NCBI RefSeq assembly: GCF_025465995.1
Contig: NZ_JANLNY010000023.1
Span: forward strand, 372,001-436,000
DNA length: 64,000 nt
From: Pseudomonas sp. 5P_3.1_Bac2
Lineage (GTDB): Bacteria; Pseudomonadota; Gammaproteobacteria; Pseudomonadales; Pseudomonadaceae
Direction: 5' to 3'
Shown here: piece after piece, positions 30,886 through 40,499 of the stretch
Position numbering within the stretch: the first letter of the stretch is position 1
Layout of the letters: each line of letters begins with the position of its first letter
Notes under the pieces: model-generated
Databases searched by the model: none
Seen by the model: the letters and a program-made list of their open reading frames with translations, nothing else
What the model was told of the DNA's origin: nothing
Translations under genes and position numbers: made by a program

Positions 30886-32265
30886 GTGACCAGCACCCTT
30901 TTTTCTTCTCTGCCGCTTTCCCCCGCCATGTTGGCCAACCTTGAGTCCCTCGGTTATGCCGAGATGACGCCGATCCAGGCGCAGAGCTTGCCGGTGATGA
31001 TCAAGGGTCTGGACCTGATCGCCCAAGCCAAAACCGGCAGCGGCAAGACCGCCGCCTTTGGTATCGGCCTGCTGAACCCGCTTAACCCGCGCTACTTCGG
31101 CTGCCAGGCATTGGTGCTGTGCCCAACCCGCGAGCTGGCCGATCAAGTGGCCAAGGAGCTGCGCCGCCTGGCCCGCTCGGCGGACAACATCAAGATTCTC
31201 ACCCTGTGTGGCGGCGTGCCGTTCGGCCCGCAAATCGCCTCGCTGGAGCACGGCGCGCAGATCATCGTCGGTACTCCGGGGCGCGTGCAGCAGCACCTGA
31301 GCAAGGCCACCCTGAAGCTCGACGGCCTCAATACCCTGGTGCTGGACGAAGCCGACCGCATGCTCGACATGGGCTTCTACGACAGCATCGCCGACATCAT
31401 TGGGCAAACCCCCAGCCGTCGTCAGACCCTGCTGTTCTCTGCGACTTATCCGGCCGGGATCAAACAACTGGCCTCGAGCTTTATGCGCGATCCGCAGCAG
31501 GTCAAAGCCGAAACCCTGCACGACGATGTGCAGATCGAGCAGCGCTTCTACGAGATCGAGCCCGAGCAACGCCTAGAGGCCGTGGTGAAGCTGCTCAACC
31601 ACCACCGCCCGCAGTCCTGCGTGGCCTTCTGCTTCACCAAGCAGCAGTGCCAGGAAGTGGTCGAATATCTGACCAGCAAAGGCATCTCCGCCGCCGCCCT
31701 GCATGGCGATCTGGAGCAACGTGACCGCGATCAGGTGCTGGCCACCTTCGCTAACCGCAGCCTGTCGGTACTGGTCGCCACCGACGTGGCCGCCCGTGGT
31801 CTGGATATCGAAGCGCTGGACATGGTGATTAACGTCGAGCTGGCCCGCGATCCGGAAATCCATATCCACCGCGTCGGCCGTACCGGTCGCGCCGGCGAAA
31901 AAGGCCTGGCCGCCAGCCTGGTCGCCCCGGCCGAAGGCCACCGTGCGCAAGCCATCGAAGACCTGCAAAAAGCCCCACTTAACTGGCAGCCACTCAGCAG
32001 CCTCAAACACCAGGGCGGCGCACCGCTGCAACCGCCGATGATCACCCTGTGCATTGCCGCCGGACGTAAAGACAAACTGCGCCCGGGCGATATTCTCGGT
32101 GCGCTGACGGGCGAGGCCGGCATTCCCGGCACCCACGTGGGCAAGATCGCGATCTTCGACTTCCAAGCCTACGTGGCCGTCGAGCGCAGCGTCGCCAGCC
32201 AAGCCCTGAAGCGCCTCAGCGAAGGCAAAATCAAAGGTCGTTCCCTACGCGTACGTAGCTTCTAA
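30886..32265 (+). CDS. dbpA: ATP-dependent RNA helicase DbpA (23S rRNA hairpin 92-specific)
   Basis: A 459-residue DEAD-box helicase: Q motif (MTPIQAQSLPV), Walker A AKTGSGKTAAF, PTRELA, TPGR, DEAD, SAT and HRVGRTGRAG. The C-terminal 75 residues (from ITLCIAAGRKDKLRPGDI) form the DbpA RNA-recognition domain that targets hairpin 92 of 23S rRNA, which separates it from the RhlE gene at 57125. It works in 50S subunit assembly. The start is GTG 30886 (MTSTLFSSLPLS). The 216-bp gap before it shows no gene. Confidence 0.94.
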   Translation: MTSTLFSSLPLSPAMLANLESLGYAEMTPIQAQSLPVMIKGLDLIAQAKTGSGKTAAFGIGLLNPLNPRYFGCQALVLCPTRELADQVAKELRRLARSADNIKILTLCGGVPFGPQIASLEHGAQIIVGTPGRVQQHLSKATLKLDGLNTLVLDEADRMLDMGFYDSIADIIGQTPSRRQTLLFSATYPAGIKQLASSFMRDPQQVKAETLHDDVQIEQRFYEIEPEQRLEAVVKLLNHHRPQSCVAFCFTKQQCQEVVEYLTSKGISAAALHGDLEQRDRDQVLATFANRSLSVLVATDVAARGLDIEALDMVINVELARDPEIHIHRVGRTGRAGEKGLAASLVAPAEGHRAQAIEDLQKAPLNWQPLSSLKHQGGAPLQPPMITLCIAAGRKDKLRPGDILGALTGEAGIPGTHVGKIAIFDFQAYVAVERSVASQALKRLSEGKIKGRSLRVRSF

Positions 32266-32305
32266 GGCTGATCGCCACAGCGCTTTTTGGATGTAGTAGA
32301 TAGTC

Positions 32306-33568
32306 ATGCATTCATCTCACCACACCCAGACCAAACGCAATATTTTGGTCGTTGAAGACAGTCCCCTGGTGCTGCGCATCCTCGAACGACTGTTTCGCCT
32401 GCACACTGAACTACAGCCAGTATTCTGCGCCTCTCTGGGGGAGGCGCAGGTGATGCTGGAGACCTCGTCTGCGCTGTTTTTTGCCGCCGTGGTCGACCTC
32501 AATTTGCCCGATGCCAGCGACGGCGAGATCGTCGACCTGGTGCTGGCCTATGAGCTGCCGTGCATCGTCCTGACGGCCAGCTACAACGAGTACCGCCGCG
32601 ATCAGTTCCTACTCAAGGGCGTGGTCGATTACGTGCTCAAAGACAGCCAGCACGCCTACGACTACGCCTTCCACCTGCTGAACCGGCTGGAAACCAACCG
32701 GCAGATTAAGATCCTTATCGCCGAGGACTCCCAAGCCACGCGCCAATACATTCGCCATGTACTGACGCCGCAACGCTATCAATTGCTCGAAGCCAGCGAT
32801 GGCGACGAAGCGCTGCGCATACTGCGCGAGCAGCCGGATATCGACCTGTTTTTGGTTGACCACAGCATGCCCGGCATCAGTGGTTTCGATCTGGTCAAAC
32901 GGCTGCGCCAGGACTTAAAGCGCAAAGAGCTGATCATCCTCGGCCTGTCCACCGATGCCCAAGGTGCCTTGAGCGCCAAGTTTATTAAGCACGGCGCCGA
33001 TGACTTCCTGCGCAAGCCGTTTTGCCCGGAAGAGCTCAACTGCCGGGTGATGTCCAGCCTAGAGCGGCGCGACATGCTGCGCGCGCTGAAACAAGCGGCG
33101 CAGTACGACGCCCTCACCAGCCTGAACAACCGCCGGGCGTTCTACGAACAAGGTCAGCAACTGCTCAAACGCGCCCACGCCAATGGCGACAGCTTGAGCA
33201 CGGTGATGATCGACCTGGACTTCTTTAAACGGATCAACGATGAGTTTGGCCACGCCAGCGGCGACGCAGCGCTGATCACCTTCAGCCGGGCCTTTAGCGA
33301 GGCCTTCCCCGAGGCCTTGCTTGGTCGTTTAGGCGGCGAAGAATTCACCATGCTCAGCCCGCAGGATGCCGCGAGCTTAAGCGCCAGCCTCGACCGTCTG
33401 CGGGAGCAGTGCCTGCAATCTCACTATGCCGTCGGGGCGCCGCCGCTGTCGTTTAGCGCGGGGATTTATTACAGCCAGGCCAGCGACCTGGAGTCGTTGC
33501 TGCATCAGGCCGACCGCTGTTTGTATGAGGCGAAGCGTCAAGGCCGCGGGCGTAACTTCTGGCGTTAA
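32306..33568 (+). CDS. double-receiver GGDEF response regulator (diguanylate cyclase)
   Basis: A 420-residue cytoplasmic protein. REC domain 1 (about 11-128) has acidic residues in VVEDS and phosphoacceptor Asp64 in VVDLNLPDA; REC domain 2 (about 135-255) has IAEDS, Asp185 in LVDHSMPG and Lys238 in LRKPF. The GGDEF domain (about 265-420) has an intact active site GGEEF at 343-347, so it should make c-di-GMP. No RxxD inhibitory site is seen just before GGEEF, so product inhibition may be absent. No histidine kinase is adjacent. It converges with the binding-protein gene, the stops being three bases apart. Confidence 0.92.
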   Translation: MHSSHHTQTKRNILVVEDSPLVLRILERLFRLHTELQPVFCASLGEAQVMLETSSALFFAAVVDLNLPDASDGEIVDLVLAYELPCIVLTASYNEYRRDQFLLKGVVDYVLKDSQHAYDYAFHLLNRLETNRQIKILIAEDSQATRQYIRHVLTPQRYQLLEASDGDEALRILREQPDIDLFLVDHSMPGISGFDLVKRLRQDLKRKELIILGLSTDAQGALSAKFIKHGADDFLRKPFCPEELNCRVMSSLERRDMLRALKQAAQYDALTSLNNRRAFYEQGQQLLKRAHANGDSLSTVMIDLDFFKRINDEFGHASGDAALITFSRAFSEAFPEALLGRLGGEEFTMLSPQDAASLSASLDRLREQCLQSHYAVGAPPLSFSAGIYYSQASDLESLLHQADRCLYEAKRQGRGRNFWR

Positions 33569-33571
33569 ACG

Positions 33572-34309
33572 CTACAGGCCATGGCGCTTAAAGATCTGCG
33601 CATAGCTGCCATCGGCCTGCATGGCGGCGATGGCCTGATCGAAGCGCTCGGCAATCTGCCGGTGCTCAGGCACGTTCAGGCTGATCAGGATATGCAGGCC
33701 GTTTTCACTTAAGGGCTTGGGTAAAAACTCAAGATCCTCGCGAATCTCCGCCAAGTTGCGGTTGAGGTGATAACGCGCTACCAGCTCGTCTTCCAAGGCC
33801 AACTGCACACGGCCGGCGTGCAACATGCGCGCGGCCACTTCAAAGCTGAGCACGCCGACCCGGTTGAGCTGCGGATCTTTGTCAAACTCAGGGCTGTAGG
33901 CATAACCACGCACGATGGCGATGCTGTAGGCATGCAGATCGGTTAGCTGCTGATAACCGATGGCGCTGCCGCGGCGCTGCACAAAGCGGATGCGGTTAAC
34001 CAAGTACGGTGCGGAGAAGTCGCCGTAAGCGGCGCGCTCATCGGAATACCAAGCATTGATCAGGATGTCGTAGGTGCCGCGTTGCAAACCGCGCACCGCA
34101 CGGGCCCAGGGCACTTCGGTGTAGTTGCTGAGATAACCGGCACGCGCCAAGGCGGTGCTGACCAAGTCGCTGGCCACACCATTGCCCGGCAGTGTCTCGT
34201 CATTAAATGGCGGCCACGTATTGGCCACCAGCCTGAGTTCTGGCTGAGCATTGGCAGGCGCCAGCCACAACAGCAGCAACCCCAGTAAAGCGACACGCAG
34301 TTCACCCAT
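33572..34309 (-). CDS. periplasmic substrate-binding protein, SBP_bac_3 family
   Basis: A 245-residue type II periplasmic binding protein fold with a signal peptide (LLGLLLLWLAPANA). The mature chain runs LRLVANTWPPFNDE, VPWARAVRGLQRGTYDILINAWYSDERA and ends with EIREDLEFLPKPLSENGLHI and YAQIFKRHGL, as in amino-acid-binding-like sensors of pseudomonads. ATG 34309 is favoured because GGAG lies 9 bases upstream; ATG 34324 is also in frame. No ABC permease or ATPase is nearby, so it may be an orphan binding or signalling protein. The ligand is unknown. Confidence 0.85.
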   Translation of the reverse strand: MGELRVALLGLLLLWLAPANAQPELRLVANTWPPFNDETLPGNGVASDLVSTALARAGYLSNYTEVPWARAVRGLQRGTYDILINAWYSDERAAYGDFSAPYLVNRIRFVQRRGSAIGYQQLTDLHAYSIAIVRGYAYSPEFDKDPQLNRVGVLSFEVAARMLHAGRVQLALEDELVARYHLNRNLAEIREDLEFLPKPLSENGLHILISLNVPEHRQIAERFDQAIAAMQADGSYAQIFKRHGL

Positions 34310-34443
34310 AACGGTCAGCTCCATTTGGCGAAGATGAAGCCTAAGCCTAGCTGATCAGCGCCGAAGCACATCTCGGGAGCATCAGGTAAAATGCCGGCCT
34401 TTTGGCGCTGCTACTCAGCGCTGTCTGGTTTGAGGAAGTTGCA

Positions 34444-35628
34444 GTGCTTAACTCGCAAGTGGTGATTATCGGCGCCGGTGCCGCCGGCCTAATGTGCGCG
34501 CTCAGCGCCGCCACGCGAGGACGGCAAGTGCTGCTGCTGGATCACGCCAATAAGCCGGGCAAAAAGATCCTTATGTCCGGCGGCGGCCGCTGCAACTTCA
34601 CCAACCTGTACTGCGAGCCAAGCAACTACCTGTCGAGCAACCCACACTTTTGTAAATCCGCGTTGGCGCGCTATACCCAGTGGGACTTTATCGGCCTAGT
34701 GGCCAAGCACGGCGTGGCTTATCACGAGAAGAAACTCGGTCAGCTGTTTTGCGATAACAAGGCCAACGACATCCTCGACATGCTCCTCGCCGAATGCGCC
34801 GAGGCCGGCGTGACGCTGCGCACCAGCACCACGATCAACAGCATCAGCAAAAGCGCCACCGGCTATGCGCTGGACAGCAGTGCCGGAGCGATCAGTTGCG
34901 AGTCGCTGGTGATTGCCACCGGCGGCCTGTCGATTCCAACCTTGGGCGCCACGGGTTTCGGTTATCAGGTGGCCAAGCAGTTTGGCCACACACTGCTGCC
35001 GACCCGCGCGGGCCTCGTGCCCTTCACCATCACCGACCCCAGCCTAAAAACCCTCTGCAGCGAATTGTCCGGCACGTCGGTGGAAGACTGTTTAGTCAGC
35101 TGTAACGGCCAGAGCTTTCGCGAGAACATCCTGTTCACCCACCGGGGTTTATCCGGCCCGGCGATTTTGCAAATCTCTTCGTTCTGGCAACCCGGCGAGT
35201 CCATCAGCATCGACCTGCTACCGCATATCGACCTGCCGCAGTGGCTCAGCGAACAGCAACAAACCCGGCCTAATAGCGAGCTGAAAACCCTGCTCAGCGA
35301 ACTCTTCACCAAGAAGATGGCGACGCTGCTCAGCGACAGCTGGTTCGTCTCCAAGCCAATGAAGCAATACACCGCCAGCGAGTTGAAGGCCGTTGCCGAG
35401 CAACTGGCCAACTGGCAGCTGGTGCCGGCAGGCACCGAGGGCTACCGCACCGCCGAAGTGACCTTGGGCGGCGTCGACACCCATGAAGTGTCGTCGAAAA
35501 CCATGGAGTCGCTGAAGTCTCCAGGCCTGTATTTTATTGGTGAGGTGCTGGATGTCAGCGGTCACCTGGGCGGCTTTAATTTTCAGTGGGCCTGGGCTTC
35601 GGGATTTGCCGCCGCCCAATTTGTATAG
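34444..35628 (+). CDS. YhiN/HI0933-type FAD-dependent oxidoreductase
   Basis: A 394-residue flavoprotein. The FAD-binding motif VVIIGAGAAGLMCA is at the N terminus, GKKILMSGGGRCNFTN is the family signature, IATGGLSIPTLGATG lies in the middle, and GEVLDVSGHLGGFNFQWAWASG near the C terminus closes the FAD site. The biochemical role of this widespread family is undefined. Start: GTG at 34444 with GAGG at 34432-34435; the open frame extends to 34402 without support. It is probably monocistronic. Confidence 0.9.
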   Translation: MLNSQVVIIGAGAAGLMCALSAATRGRQVLLLDHANKPGKKILMSGGGRCNFTNLYCEPSNYLSSNPHFCKSALARYTQWDFIGLVAKHGVAYHEKKLGQLFCDNKANDILDMLLAECAEAGVTLRTSTTINSISKSATGYALDSSAGAISCESLVIATGGLSIPTLGATGFGYQVAKQFGHTLLPTRAGLVPFTITDPSLKTLCSELSGTSVEDCLVSCNGQSFRENILFTHRGLSGPAILQISSFWQPGESISIDLLPHIDLPQWLSEQQQTRPNSELKTLLSELFTKKMATLLSDSWFVSKPMKQYTASELKAVAEQLANWQLVPAGTEGYRTAEVTLGGVDTHEVSSKTMESLKSPGLYFIGEVLDVSGHLGGFNFQWAWASGFAAAQFV

Positions 35629-35749
35629 CGGTCCGGTTGCCAGGCAAAACATCTAAGCCGCACAGAAATTTTACCCAACTGCTCAATCTCACTGCCCAGC
35701 GCCGCCTAGCTCCGCTAGGCTATGGCTTTCCCTTGTAGAAGGCCGGTCT

Positions 35750-37939
35750 ATGCCGTCCACCTCGCTTCGCCAACCCTTACGTCGCCTCTGGGCGAAAGAG
35801 AAACTCGGCTATAGCCTGCGCGCGGCTATCGCTTTGAGCGGCGTGTTGCTGCTGTGCTGGTCGCAGGGATGGATGCACAGCCTGATTCCATTGTTTCTCG
35901 GGGTGATTGCCAGCGCGCTGGCAGAGACCGATGACAGCTGGCAGGGGCGCCTGACTGCCGTGCTGGTGACCCTGGCTTGCTTTGCCACGGCCACCTACGC
36001 CGTGGAGTGCTTGTTTCCCTACCCCTGGTTGTTTGTCATCGCCCTCGCCGGCTCCAGCTTTGCCCTCACCTTGCTTGGCGCCTTGGGCGAGCGCTATGCC
36101 ACCTTGGCCTACGCCACCTTGATCCTGGCGGTGTACAGCATGATTGGCGTGGACCAACGCAGCGCTCTGCCCAATGGCGGCAACCAAGCCATCCTGCTGC
36201 TGGCCGGCGCCGCTTGGTATGGCTTGCTGTCGGTGCTGTGGAATGCGCTGTTTGCCCAGCAAGCGGTGCAACACAGCCTGGCCAAATTGTTCCGAGAGCT
36301 GGGCCAGTACCTGATTCTTAAATCGGCCCTGTTCGAGCCGCTGCGCCAGCTCGATGTGGAGCAACGCCGCCTGAACCTCGCCAAGCAAAATGGCCGGGTG
36401 GTGGCAGCGCTCAACGCGGCCAAGGAAATCATTCTGCACCGCGTGGGCCATCGCCGCGCCGGGCCAAAGGTCAGTCGCTACCTCAAGCTGTACTTCCTGG
36501 CTCAGGACATCCACGAGCGCACCAGTTCCTCACACTACCCGTACAACGATTTGGCCGAAGCCTTCTTCCACAGCGACGTGCTGTTTCGCTGCCAGCGCCT
36601 GCTGCGCTCGCAAGGTGAAGACTGCCAGCGTCTAGCCCAAGCCATCGAACTGCGCCAAAGCTTCGAGCACCGCGAACTGAGCCAGCAAGCCCTGAGCGAC
36701 TTACACGCCTCTCTGGAACACCTGCGCATCCAGAGCAATCCGGCCTGGCGCCATTTGCTGCGCTCGCTGCGCGCGCTGACCAACAACCTGCGCAACCTCG
36801 ACCTGCAACTGAGCAGCGCCAGCAACCCCGATGCCTTAGCCGAAGAACAAGACAGCAGCCTGTATGACCGCGACCCGAAATCTCTGCGCGATGTGCGCAA
36901 GCGCATCCGCTCCCAGCTCACGCCAACCTCGTTGCTGTTCCGCCATGCCCTGCGCTTATCGCTGGCGCTAACCGCCGGCTACGGCTTGCTGCACTGGGTC
37001 AACCCAAGCCAGGGCTATTGGATTTTGCTGACCACCTTGTTCGTCTGCCAGGTCAACTATGGCGCCACCCGCCGCCGCCTTGGCCAGCGCATCACGGGCA
37101 CGGTGATGGGCCTGCTGATCGGTTGGGCGGTGTTTGATCTGGTGCCCAACCCCTTGGCTCAAGCCCTGCTCGCGGTGGTCGCCGGGGTGACCTTCTTCGC
37201 CCTGCGCAGTACGCGCTACAGCTGGGCTACGGCGGCGATGACGTTGCTGGTGCTGTTCTGCTTTAACCAGACGGATAACGGCTATGAGCTGTTTATCCCG
37301 CGCCTGCTCGACACCCTGCTCGGCTGCCTGATTGCCGGCCTCGCCGTGCTGCTGATCCTGCCGGACTGGCAAGGGCGGCGGCTGAATAAGCTGCTGGCCA
37401 GTACCCTGAGCTGCAACAGCCGCTACTTGCAGCAGATCATCGAGCAATACCGCTACGGCAAACGCGACAACCTCGACTATCGCTTAGCCCGGCGCAATGC
37501 CCACAACGCCGATGCCACCCTGTCGACGGCACTGGGCAACATGCTCATGGAGCCAGGTTATTTCCGCAAAGACACTGATTTAGGTTTTCGCTTTCTGGTG
37601 CTCTCGCACACCCTCTTGAGCTACCTGTCCGGCCTTGGCGCCCATCGTGGTGAAAGTCAGCTGGATGACAACGCCGGCTTTCTCCTCAACAGCGCCAACC
37701 AATTGGCCGACAGCCTGGAGAGCATCGCCCAGGCCCTTAATGACGAGCAGCCCGTACCGATCCACAGCGAAACCGAACAGCAACTGGCACAGCAATTATC
37801 CGAGCTGAGCGATGACATGGATGATGCCCAGCGTCAGGTCCAAACCCAACTGGCTTTGATTTGCCGCCAACTGGCGCCGCTGCGGACCCTCGCCGCCCAC
37901 CTGCAAAAGGGCAAAAACACCGAGCAGGCCGGCCTTTAG
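35750..37939 (+). CDS. yccS: YccS/YhfK-family inner-membrane protein (FUSC-like)
   Basis: A 729-residue protein with two hydrophobic blocks, about residues 25-165 (LLLCWSQGWMHSLIPLFLG and following) and about 395-520 (GYWILLTTLFVCQVNYGATR, GTVMGLLIGWAVF), each followed by a long helical cytoplasmic region. This is the layout of the YccS/FUSC family, related to aromatic-acid efflux proteins AaeB and plant ALMT; NYGATRRRLGQRI-like loops are family hallmarks. The substrate is unknown and the transporter role is inferred. ATG 35750 is well placed and the GreA/B-like gene follows 19 bp later, suggesting a transcript continuing downstream. Confidence 0.88.
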   Translation: MPSTSLRQPLRRLWAKEKLGYSLRAAIALSGVLLLCWSQGWMHSLIPLFLGVIASALAETDDSWQGRLTAVLVTLACFATATYAVECLFPYPWLFVIALAGSSFALTLLGALGERYATLAYATLILAVYSMIGVDQRSALPNGGNQAILLLAGAAWYGLLSVLWNALFAQQAVQHSLAKLFRELGQYLILKSALFEPLRQLDVEQRRLNLAKQNGRVVAALNAAKEIILHRVGHRRAGPKVSRYLKLYFLAQDIHERTSSSHYPYNDLAEAFFHSDVLFRCQRLLRSQGEDCQRLAQAIELRQSFEHRELSQQALSDLHASLEHLRIQSNPAWRHLLRSLRALTNNLRNLDLQLSSASNPDALAEEQDSSLYDRDPKSLRDVRKRIRSQLTPTSLLFRHALRLSLALTAGYGLLHWVNPSQGYWILLTTLFVCQVNYGATRRRLGQRITGTVMGLLIGWAVFDLVPNPLAQALLAVVAGVTFFALRSTRYSWATAAMTLLVLFCFNQTDNGYELFIPRLLDTLLGCLIAGLAVLLILPDWQGRRLNKLLASTLSCNSRYLQQIIEQYRYGKRDNLDYRLARRNAHNADATLSTALGNMLMEPGYFRKDTDLGFRFLVLSHTLLSYLSGLGAHRGESQLDDNAGFLLNSANQLADSLESIAQALNDEQPVPIHSETEQQLAQQLSELSDDMDDAQRQVQTQLALICRQLAPLRTLAAHLQKGKNTEQAGL

Positions 37940-37958
37940 CGCGCCTGCGGACCTAACG

Positions 37959-38453
37959 ATGATGCCAAGCATGCCCAAACACGACCTGATCGCCCACGTC
38001 CTGCAGCAGCTCGAAGAGGATCTGCGCCAAGCGCAACAAGCGGCGCTGGTGGCCTATGAGGCGGCGACCCATGAAGAAAATATCGCCGAGAACAAATACG
38101 ACACCCTAGGCCTGGAAGCTTCCTATCTGGCCACCGGACAAGCACGGCGCAGTGAAGAAATCCGTCAGGCCTTAAGCACCTGGAAGCAATTGGTGGTGCG
38201 CCCTTACGACGAACGCCAAGGCATTGAGCTGGGCGCCCTGATTACGCTTGCCGACGCCAACGAGCAGCAGCGCCATCTGCTGCTTGGCCCCAGCGGCGCG
38301 GCCATGGCCGTGCCGCATAACGGCGGCGCGATTCAGGTGATCGGTCGCCACGCGCCTTTGGGCCAAGCCCTACTGGGCAAGCAGGTGGGCGACGAGGTGC
38401 GCCTGCAATTGTCAGGCAAAGTGCAACTGTTTGAGGTTCTCGCAGTCGACTAA
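37959..38453 (+). CDS. GreA/GreB-family transcription factor-like protein
   Basis: A 164-residue protein with an N-terminal helical region (about 5-70; VLQQLEEDLRQAQQAALVAYE, THEENIAENKYDTLGLEASYL) and a C-terminal FKBP-like beta domain (about 85-164; LITLADANEQQRHLLLG, APLGQALLGKQVGDEV), the arrangement of GreA/GreB/Rnk proteins. The Asp-Glu pair at the Gre coiled-coil tip is not obvious, so RNA-cleavage stimulation is uncertain. Starts at 37959, 37962 or 37971 are all possible; the first is given. It follows the YccS gene closely. Confidence 0.8.
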   Translation: MMPSMPKHDLIAHVLQQLEEDLRQAQQAALVAYEAATHEENIAENKYDTLGLEASYLATGQARRSEEIRQALSTWKQLVVRPYDERQGIELGALITLADANEQQRHLLLGPSGAAMAVPHNGGAIQVIGRHAPLGQALLGKQVGDEVRLQLSGKVQLFEVLAVD

Positions 38454-38483
38454 CAGACCATTCGTGCCACTAAGGAGTCTGCC

Positions 38484-38717
38484 ATGTCCAGCTACCCACC
38501 CGATCTGGTTGCCCTGTTCCAACAATTGGGACTACCCAGTGACCCGGCCAGCATTGAGAGCTTTATCAAGCACAACGGCCACCTCGCTCCCGACGAGCAC
38601 TTGGCGGATGCCAGCTTCTGGCAACCGGAGCAGGCCAAGTTCCTGCGCGATAAACTGCTGCAAGATGCCGACTGGGCCGACTCCATCGACCAGCTCAACT
38701 TACTCCTGCGCGCCTAG
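38484..38717 (+). CDS. DUF2789 family protein
   Basis: A 77-residue acidic, all-helical small protein (MSSYPPDLVALFQQLGLP, HLADASFWQPEQAKFLRDKL) that I recognise as the DUF2789 family of gammaproteobacteria. The function is unknown. AAGGAG ahead of ATG 38484 makes it a confident gene, preferred over a longer shadow frame beginning at 38431. Its 3' end overlaps the metallopeptidase gene on the other strand by 18 bp. Confidence 0.88.
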   Translation: MSSYPPDLVALFQQLGLPSDPASIESFIKHNGHLAPDEHLADASFWQPEQAKFLRDKLLQDADWADSIDQLNLLLRA

Positions 38718-39212
38718 TGCCGTTTGACCTGGCAGCTCGCGCCAGGTCAGGTACACGCGCAGGTCGAACTCCAGCTGGTGATAGCCCGGCAACATGTGTT
38801 CACAGAGCTTATAGAACGCCTTGTTGTGCTCACTTTCCTTGAGATGCGCCAGCTCGTGTACCACGATCATCTGTAAGAACTGCGGCGCTGCCTCTTTAAA
38901 CAAGGCGGCGACGCGAATTTCCTTCTTCGCCTTCAGCTTACCGCCCTGCACCCGCGATACTGCCGTGTGCAGGCCTAAAGCGCGGTGGGTCAGATCGAGG
39001 CGATTGTCGTAAAGCACCTTATCGATGGCCGGCGCACTGCGCAGGTACTCCTGCTTAAGCTCCATCACGTAGCTGTACAGCGCCTTGTCACTTTTAATTG
39101 AATGAGTGCCGGCATAACGCTGGGCCAGGTAGTCACCCAAGCGCCCTTGATCTATGAGCTGCTGGATTTGTTGCTGTAACCCCAAGGGGTAGGCTTGCAG
39201 GTATTTCAACAC
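38700..39212 (-). CDS. YgjP-like (M48-type) metal-dependent hydrolase
   Basis: A 170-residue protein with the zinc-peptidase motif HELAHLKESEH (HExxH plus the downstream His) around residues 118-128, then FYKLCEHMLPGY, as in YgjP/DUF45 proteins. The basic segment before it (GGKLKAKKEIRVAALF) is typical. Proposed as a cytoplasmic metallopeptidase or hydrolase; no substrate is known to me. The start appears to be GTG at 39210-39212 (MLKYLQAYPLG). It overlaps the DUF2789 gene tail to tail by 18 bp. Confidence 0.85.
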   Translation of the reverse strand: MLKYLQAYPLGLQQQIQQLIDQGRLGDYLAQRYAGTHSIKSDKALYSYVMELKQEYLRSAPAIDKVLYDNRLDLTHRALGLHTAVSRVQGGKLKAKKEIRVAALFKEAAPQFLQMIVVHELAHLKESEHNKAFYKLCEHMLPGYHQLEFDLRVYLTWRELPGQTALGAQE

Positions 39213-39235
39213 GCCAGAGGTTCCTCAACAGGTAT

Positions 39236-39260
39236 GAAAAAGCCCGCACTAGGCGGGCTT
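39236..39260 (-). terminator. intrinsic terminator of fba
   Basis: Stem AGCCCGC (39241-39247) / GCGGGCT (39253-39259) with a 5-base loop. On the minus strand it is followed by a U-tract from the A-run at 39237-39240, placing a good terminator about 35 bp after the fba stop. Confidence 0.85.
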
Positions 39261-39293
39261 CTTCAAGCTAAGCACGGGGCTTAGAGAGCCAGA

Positions 39294-40358
39294 TTAGTTG
39301 ACCTTAGCGGCCAGCTCGCCTTTGGCGTAACGCTGGAACATGCCTTCCAGGGAGATCGGTTTGATCTTCGAGGCATTACCAGCGGTGCCGAAGGCTTCGT
39401 AACGGGCGATGCACACGTCACGCATGGCTTTAACGGTTTCGGCGAAGAATTTGCGCGGGTCAAATTCGCTCGGGTGCTCGGCCATAAAGCGGCGCATAGC
39501 ACCGGTGGAGGCCAGGCGCAGGTCGGTGTCGATATTGACCTTACGCACACCGTACTTGATCCCTTCAACGATTTCTTCGACTGGCACGCCGTAGGTTTCT
39601 TTGATGTCGCCACCAAACTCGTTGATGATCGCCAGCCACTCTTGCGGCACGCTGGAAGAGCCGTGCATCACCAGGTGGGTGTTAGGGATGCGCTTGTTGA
39701 TCTCTTTGATCCGCTCGATCGCCAGGATGTCACCGGTAGGCGGCTTGGTGAACTTGTAGGCACCGTGGCTGGTACCGATGGCGATAGCCAGGGCATCCAC
39801 TTGAGTGTCTTTGACGAACTGCGCGGCTTCTTCCGGATCGGTCAGCATTTGGCTGTGATCGAGGATGCCTACAGCGCCGACGCCGTCTTCTTCACCGGCC
39901 TGGCCAGTTTCCAGGCTACCCAGGCAGCCCAGCTCGCCTTCTACCGACACGCCGCAGGCGTGGGCGAAGGATACGGTTTGCCGGGTGACGCGGGCGTTGT
40001 ATTCGTAGTCGGCAGGGGTTTTGCCGTCTTCTTTCAGCGAGCCGTCCATCATCACCGAGCTGAAGCCCAGTTGGATCGAGCGCTGGCACACATCCGGGCT
40101 GGTGCCGTGGTCTTGGTGCATGCACACCGGGATATGCGGGAATTCTTCGATAGCGGCCAGGATCAGGTGGCGCAGGAACGGCGCACCGGCGTATTTACGC
40201 GCACCGGCGGAAGCCTGAACGATCACCGGGGAGTCGGTCTTATCGGCCGCTTCCATGATGGCGCGCATTTGCTCCAGGTTGTTGACGTTGAATGCCGGCA
40301 CGCCGTAACCGAATTCGGCGGCGTGGTCGAGCATCTGCCGCATGCTAATAAGTGCCAT
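39294..40358 (-). CDS. fba: fructose-bisphosphate aldolase, class II
   Basis: A 354-residue zinc-dependent aldolase interconverting fructose-1,6-bisphosphate with DHAP and glyceraldehyde-3-phosphate. Visible features: [13 protein letters not shown] (zinc ligand His and catalytic Asp), [18 protein letters not shown] (Glu ligand), GTSHGAYK and VMHGSSSVP (zinc His residues), and NIDTDLR near the C terminus. The length and the VGAVG insert fit the Calvin-cycle subtype found in pseudomonads. The frame extends upstream, but ATG 40358 preceded by GAGAAAG starts the canonical [11 protein letters not shown]. It lies downstream of pgk-epd-tkt with a lipoprotein gene in between. Confidence 0.96.
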   Translation of the reverse strand: MALISMRQMLDHAAEFGYGVPAFNVNNLEQMRAIMEAADKTDSPVIVQASAGARKYAGAPFLRHLILAAIEEFPHIPVCMHQDHGTSPDVCQRSIQLGFSSVMMDGSLKEDGKTPADYEYNARVTRQTVSFAHACGVSVEGELGCLGSLETGQAGEEDGVGAVGILDHSQMLTDPEEAAQFVKDTQVDALAIAIGTSHGAYKFTKPPTGDILAIERIKEINKRIPNTHLVMHGSSSVPQEWLAIINEFGGDIKETYGVPVEEIVEGIKYGVRKVNIDTDLRLASTGAMRRFMAEHPSEFDPRKFFAETVKAMRDVCIARYEAFGTAGNASKIKPISLEGMFQRYAKGELAAKVN

Positions 40359-40499
40359 GGTGTTCTTTCTCCCGGTGGGGCTCGTTAATTCTGCAAGCCT
40401 GCCGCAGCGGCAGGCGTGATTCAAGTTCTTCGCGAGCAGTAAGCGCCTGCCCACAAGGGTTAATTCGCGCCAAACCCTGTTTTTGAGCGGCGCGCTGGG

